From: Deltaproteobacteria bacterium
Lineage (GTDB): Bacteria > Desulfobacterota > GWC2-55-46 > DRQE01
Assembly: GCA_015492495.1 (NCBI GenBank)
Contig: WGEY01000051.1
Coordinates: 1 to 33,619 of the forward strand
Direction of reading: 5' to 3'
DNA: 33,619 nucleotides
Shown here: positions 31,211 through 33,619 of the stretch, piece by piece
Numbering within the stretch: the first letter of the stretch is position 1
How the letters are laid out: each line of letters begins with the position of its first letter
Program-made: the position numbers and the translations under genes
Notes under the pieces: model-generated
Told to the model about the DNA's origin: nothing
Seen by the model: the letters and a program-made list of their open reading frames with translations, nothing else
Database searches by the model: none

Positions 31211-32545
31211 ATGAGTGTTACGGCATCATCGGGGCTGATAAGCCAGATAGATTACCAGGCCCTTATAGAGCAGCTTGTTAGTGTAAAAAGGCAGCCGATA
31301 GACCAGTTGGCGTATGAAAAGGACCTGCTCGAGGATGCGGACTCGGCCTACGATACACTGAAGTCCAGGCTCTCCGATTTGAAGAGCGCAGCGGATGACC
31401 TGAGGAGCACCGCCGACTTCAAGGTGTTCACAACGAGCGTTACGGACGAGACCATCCTTGGAGCCTCGGCTACGAGCGATGCCTCTGCCGGGACGTATTC
31501 TATCACGGTAAACAATCTTGCACAGGCGCACAAGCTCTACGACGCCACTGGTGTGGCATCCGAGTCTACGGTTGTCGGCACCGTTGACGGTGGCTCACTT
31601 AAGTTCACAGTAAACGGCACGCAGTACTCGGTGTCGGTGGACTCCACCACCACGCTCTCCGAGCTCAGGGATGCGATAAACAACGCCCAATCCGCTGTTA
31701 CGGCCACCACGGTAAACGACGGTACGAACTACAAGTTGATATTGACATCCAACGCAACAGGGGCATCAAACAGCATAACAATAGACCAGAACGACACGTC
31801 CATCTCCTTTTCAACACTTCAGGCCGCCCAGGACGCCGAGGTGGTGGTAGACGGGCTGACCATTACACGTTCTTCCAACACCATCAGTGACATTATTACG
31901 GGTGTGACCCTGGACCTCAAGAGCGCCGACTCCACCAAGGAGGTCACGCTGACCGTAAACCGCGATACCGACGCCATAGAGGAGAAGATAGTGGCATTCG
32001 TGGATAAATATAATGCCGTTGTAAGCCACATACAGTCGAACAACAGGTATGACACCGACACCAAGACGGCCGGTCCCCTCTTCGGTGACGGCATTGCAAG
32101 GAGCGTCTGGGAGGACTTGAGAAGGCTCATGACGTCGGCCATAGACACTCTGCCGAGCACCATGAACCGGCTCATCCACGTAGGTATTACGAGTGACACC
32201 GAGGGCAAGATGTCTGTAGACAGCTCGGACCTTGTGGACGCGCTTACGAATAACTTCGACGACGTTGTAAACCTTTTTGTAGACGCGGCATCAACAGGGG
32301 GCACGACCGAGGGCTTTGCCGACAAGGTATACGACCTGGTGGACGACATGCTCGATATAGCCGACGGAAGGATCACATCGAAGCAGAAGTACCTCGGTGA
32401 CAGGATAGATTCGCTTACAAGGGATATCGACGAAAAAGAGAAGGATCTTCTCGATTATCAGGAGGCACTCAGACTGCAGTTTGCAGCTCTGGAGAGCCTG
32501 CTTTCCAGCCTCAGGGCGCAGAGCGATTACATGATGAACCTATAG
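31211..32545 (+). CDS. fliD: Flagellar filament cap protein FliD
   Basis: A 444-residue FliD (HAP2). The N-terminus has SSGLISQIDYQALIEQLV, and the coiled D0/D1 helix continues through LAYEKDLLEDADSAYDTLKS. The FliD_N beta domain holds DETILGASATSDASAGTYSI and VNNLAQAHKL. The C-terminal part has VAFVDKYNAVVSHIQ, LFGDGIARSV, IHVGITSDTEGKMSVDSSDL and the terminal helix ALRLQFAALESLLSSLRAQSDYM. GGAGGG lies before the ATG at 31211; an upstream in-frame start at 31124 lacks such support. It is followed 9 bp later by fliS. Confidence 0.94.
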   Translation: MSVTASSGLISQIDYQALIEQLVSVKRQPIDQLAYEKDLLEDADSAYDTLKSRLSDLKSAADDLRSTADFKVFTTSVTDETILGASATSDASAGTYSITVNNLAQAHKLYDATGVASESTVVGTVDGGSLKFTVNGTQYSVSVDSTTTLSELRDAINNAQSAVTATTVNDGTNYKLILTSNATGASNSITIDQNDTSISFSTLQAAQDAEVVVDGLTITRSSNTISDIITGVTLDLKSADSTKEVTLTVNRDTDAIEEKIVAFVDKYNAVVSHIQSNNRYDTDTKTAGPLFGDGIARSVWEDLRRLMTSAIDTLPSTMNRLIHVGITSDTEGKMSVDSSDLVDALTNNFDDVVNLFVDAASTGGTTEGFADKVYDLVDDMLDIADGRITSKQKYLGDRIDSLTRDIDEKEKDLLDYQEALRLQFAALESLLSSLRAQSDYMMNL

Positions 32546-32554
32546 GAGGAGGCG

Positions 32555-32986
32555 ATGAACAGCGTGTCGCAGTATCAAAAGGTGCAGGTGATGACGTCCG
32601 ACGGTGTGAGGCTTATCATAATGCTTTATGAAGGAATAATAAACTTCAACAACTGCGCCAAAAAGGCGATTGCCGAGAATGACATAGAGGGACGCAGCAA
32701 CTACCTTAACAGGTCGCTCGATATAATAACCGAGCTCACTAACGCACTGAACATGGACGAGGGCGGCCAGATAGCAGAGAACCTGAAGAGGTTGTATGAC
32801 TTTTCAGTATACGCCCTTACCAATGCAAACCGCACCAACGACCCGGGATCCATAGACGAGGTAAACAGGATATTCAGTGAATTGAAGGCCGGATGGGAGG
32901 GGATCGCCTCTTCTGAGAAGGGGCGGGGCGGTAACAAGGTGGCCTTGGAGACGAAACACAATGGGGTCGCGCAAAATGGACTGTAA
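32555..32986 (+). CDS. fliS: Flagellin export chaperone FliS
   Basis: A 143-residue helical chaperone that binds the flagellin C-terminus before export. The N-terminal YQKVQVMTSDGVRLIIMLYEGII segment is diagnostic, followed by helices with GRSNYLNRSLDIITELTNAL and LKRLYDFSVYALTNANRTND. Length is a little above the usual ~130 because of a polar C-terminal tail. GGAGGAGG lies just before the ATG. In FliW-CsrA systems FliS also influences flagellin availability. Confidence 0.93.
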   Translation: MNSVSQYQKVQVMTSDGVRLIIMLYEGIINFNNCAKKAIAENDIEGRSNYLNRSLDIITELTNALNMDEGGQIAENLKRLYDFSVYALTNANRTNDPGSIDEVNRIFSELKAGWEGIASSEKGRGGNKVALETKHNGVAQNGL

Positions 32987-33302
32987 GGGCGTTCTCGAGA
33001 AGATGCTCGAGATATCCACCGCGCAACTGCAACTTTTCGAGCAGAAGCGCTATGTAGAGCTGTTTAAAAATCAGGAAAGGAGAGACCGCCTTTTCGAGGC
33101 CCTTAAGGGTTTTGGTGTGGATATCATCAATGAAAACAACGAATTAAAGTGCATTGTTGATAGATTGGTTGAAAATGACAGGAGGCTCGGTGTCAAGGTA
33201 GAGTCCGAGCTCAAGGATATACGTACTCAGCTAAAAAAACTTACCGCAGGCACAAAGGCCGTCAAGGCCTATGCAGACAGTGGTGGTCGGCGTAAGCTCT
33301 GA
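32961..33302 (+). CDS. FliT-like flagellar chaperone
   Basis: A 113-residue, highly charged helical protein overlapping fliS by 26 bp. Gene order fliD-fliS-fliT and the helical pattern (EKMLEISTAQLQLFEQKRYVE..., then a second and third helix with DRLVENDRRLGVKVESELKD) suggest a FliT/FlgN-type chaperone, perhaps for FliD. Direct sequence similarity to FliT is weak, so the call rests on position and shape. The start is 32961 (GGAG 10 nt upstream) or 32976. Confidence 0.6.
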   Translation: MGSRKMDCKGVLEKMLEISTAQLQLFEQKRYVELFKNQERRDRLFEALKGFGVDIINENNELKCIVDRLVENDRRLGVKVESELKDIRTQLKKLTAGTKAVKAYADSGGRRKL

Positions 33303-33506
33303 ACCTTCACAGTCTCCGGTTTTTTCTCTTTTTCGGTCGGCGGATACCATGCGGCCTGCCGCCGGGACACCAAGTGCTCAGAGACGGACCGAAACCGAGC
33401 AAGGCGATGGGGCTGTCTCTGGGTAATCTCTGATCAACCCGTCGTTGAGAGGCGAGTTAGAGCTCCTACTCTACTGTTTTCAAGAGACTGGATTGATATT
33501 ATGAAG
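33303..33506 (+). other. Non-coding stretch after the flagellar genes
   Basis: No gene is seen. Two T-rich runs (GGTTTTTTC and CTTTTTC, 33319-33333) follow the FliT-like stop but have no good preceding hairpin. Weak inverted repeats are GGCGG (33339-33343)/CCGCC (33359-33363) and CAGAGAC (33379-33385)/GTCTCTG (33415-33421). TTGAT occurs at 33493-33497. Confidence 0.5.
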
Positions 33507-33608
33507 AAGCCACCTCCCGAGGGTTTACATTCCTGGTAGAATGTATCCCAAACAACTAAGGGTTTGCATTCCTGCTGAATGCATCCCAACATAACAAGGA
33601 GGTGGCTT
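33507..33608 (+). promoter_or_regulatory. Leader RNA whose closing stem covers the Shine-Dalgarno
   Basis: AAGCCACCTCC (33507-33517) is the exact reverse complement of GGAGGTGGCTT (33598-33608), which contains the Shine-Dalgarno and touches the ATG at 33609. The 11-bp stem would enclose the two hairpins at 33521-33587 as a three-way junction and block translation. It may be the repressing leader of an IS200-like transposase or a cis-regulatory RNA. Confidence 0.6.
33521..33587 (+). repeat. Two near-identical tandem hairpins with compensatory change
   Basis: Copy 1 (33521-33549): GGG-TT-TACATTC, loop of 6, GAATGTA-T-CCC. Copy 2 (33560-33587): GGG-TT-TGCATTC, loop of 5, GAATGCA-T-CCC. The start-to-start distance is 39 bp. 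The single arm difference (A to G) is matched by T to C in the opposite arm, so pairing is kept. Confidence 0.75.
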
Positions 33609-33619
33609 ATGAAGCAGTA
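33609..33619 (+). CDS. Start of an unidentified gene (cut by window end)
   Basis: ATG AAG CAG TA- follows GGAGGTGG immediately upstream, so a gene beginning M-K-Q probably starts here. Three codons do not identify it. The hairpin-rich leader that can hide the ribosome-binding site resembles that of IS200-type tnpA genes, whose products often begin with a short M-x-x-Y-like head; this is only a suggestion. Confidence 0.4.

Noticed and set aside
33493-33497. TTGAT as an IS200/IS605-type insertion target at the left end of the hairpin element
   Set aside because: A five-base match is too short to argue from, and the transposase and right end are outside the window.
33521-33587. CRISPR array
   Set aside because: Only two repeats, each a hairpin with a short 10-bp separation; no spacers of normal length and no cas genes.

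Overview
The window looks like part of the flagellar region of a Gram-negative bacterium, dominated by a large flagellin-glycosylation island of about 29 kb. It opens inside fliW and closes with flagellin, flaG, fliD, fliS and a FliT-like gene. Every gene from pseB to the FliT-like gene is on the + strand, and many neighbours are coupled by ATGA or GTGA overlaps. AGG and ATA codons are frequent and the DNA is moderately GC-rich by eye. FliW, a sigma-54-type promoter, a sigma-28-type promoter and DUF115/Maf-type glycosylation fit Desulfobacterota, Nitrospirota or related uncultured lineages. No ribosomal marker is present, so the lineage cannot be fixed.

Layout. (1) 1-553: end of fliW, then a control region holding a tandem repeat, a FleQ-like palindrome and a -24/-12 promoter. 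(2) 554-8176: nonulosonic-acid (pseudaminic-type) module: pseB, pseC, a NeuB/PseI synthase, an SpsF-type cytidylyltransferase, a class III aminotransferase, a Gfo/Idh oxidoreductase and pseG. (3) 8296-11254: methyltransferase, ATP-grasp enzyme and SPASM radical SAM enzyme. (4) 11257-16800: nucleotide-sugar module with rfbF, a UXS-like decarboxylase, UDP-glucose dehydrogenase, rfbH and an SDR reductase/epimerase. (5) 16902-24705: two B12-binding-type radical SAM enzymes, a GT2 glycosyltransferase, a split transketolase, a FabG-like SDR and a second ATP-grasp enzyme. (6) 24702-29372: a GH57-like protein, the Maf (DUF115) flagellin glycosyltransferase and an unrecognised protein. (7) 29632-33302: a short flagellin with its sigma-28 promoter and a leader that looks CsrA-controlled, then flaG, fliD, fliS and a fliT-like gene. 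(8) 33303-33619: non-coding DNA with two near-identical hairpins enclosed by an 11-bp stem that covers the Shine-Dalgarno sequence of a gene starting at 33609.

Together the genes suggest cytoplasmic synthesis of a CMP-nonulosonic acid, a CDP-3,6-dideoxyhexose (possibly carbon-branched by the transketolase pair) and a UDP-pentose. These would be further modified by methyltransferase, radical SAM and ATP-grasp enzymes, and Maf would transfer nonulosonic acid to flagellin before export. Known steps have no candidate here: PseH acetyltransferase, CDP-glucose 4,6-dehydratase, and the E3 reductase partner of RfbH. Either the chemistry differs from the textbook routes or these genes lie elsewhere. 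The glycan structure is inference.
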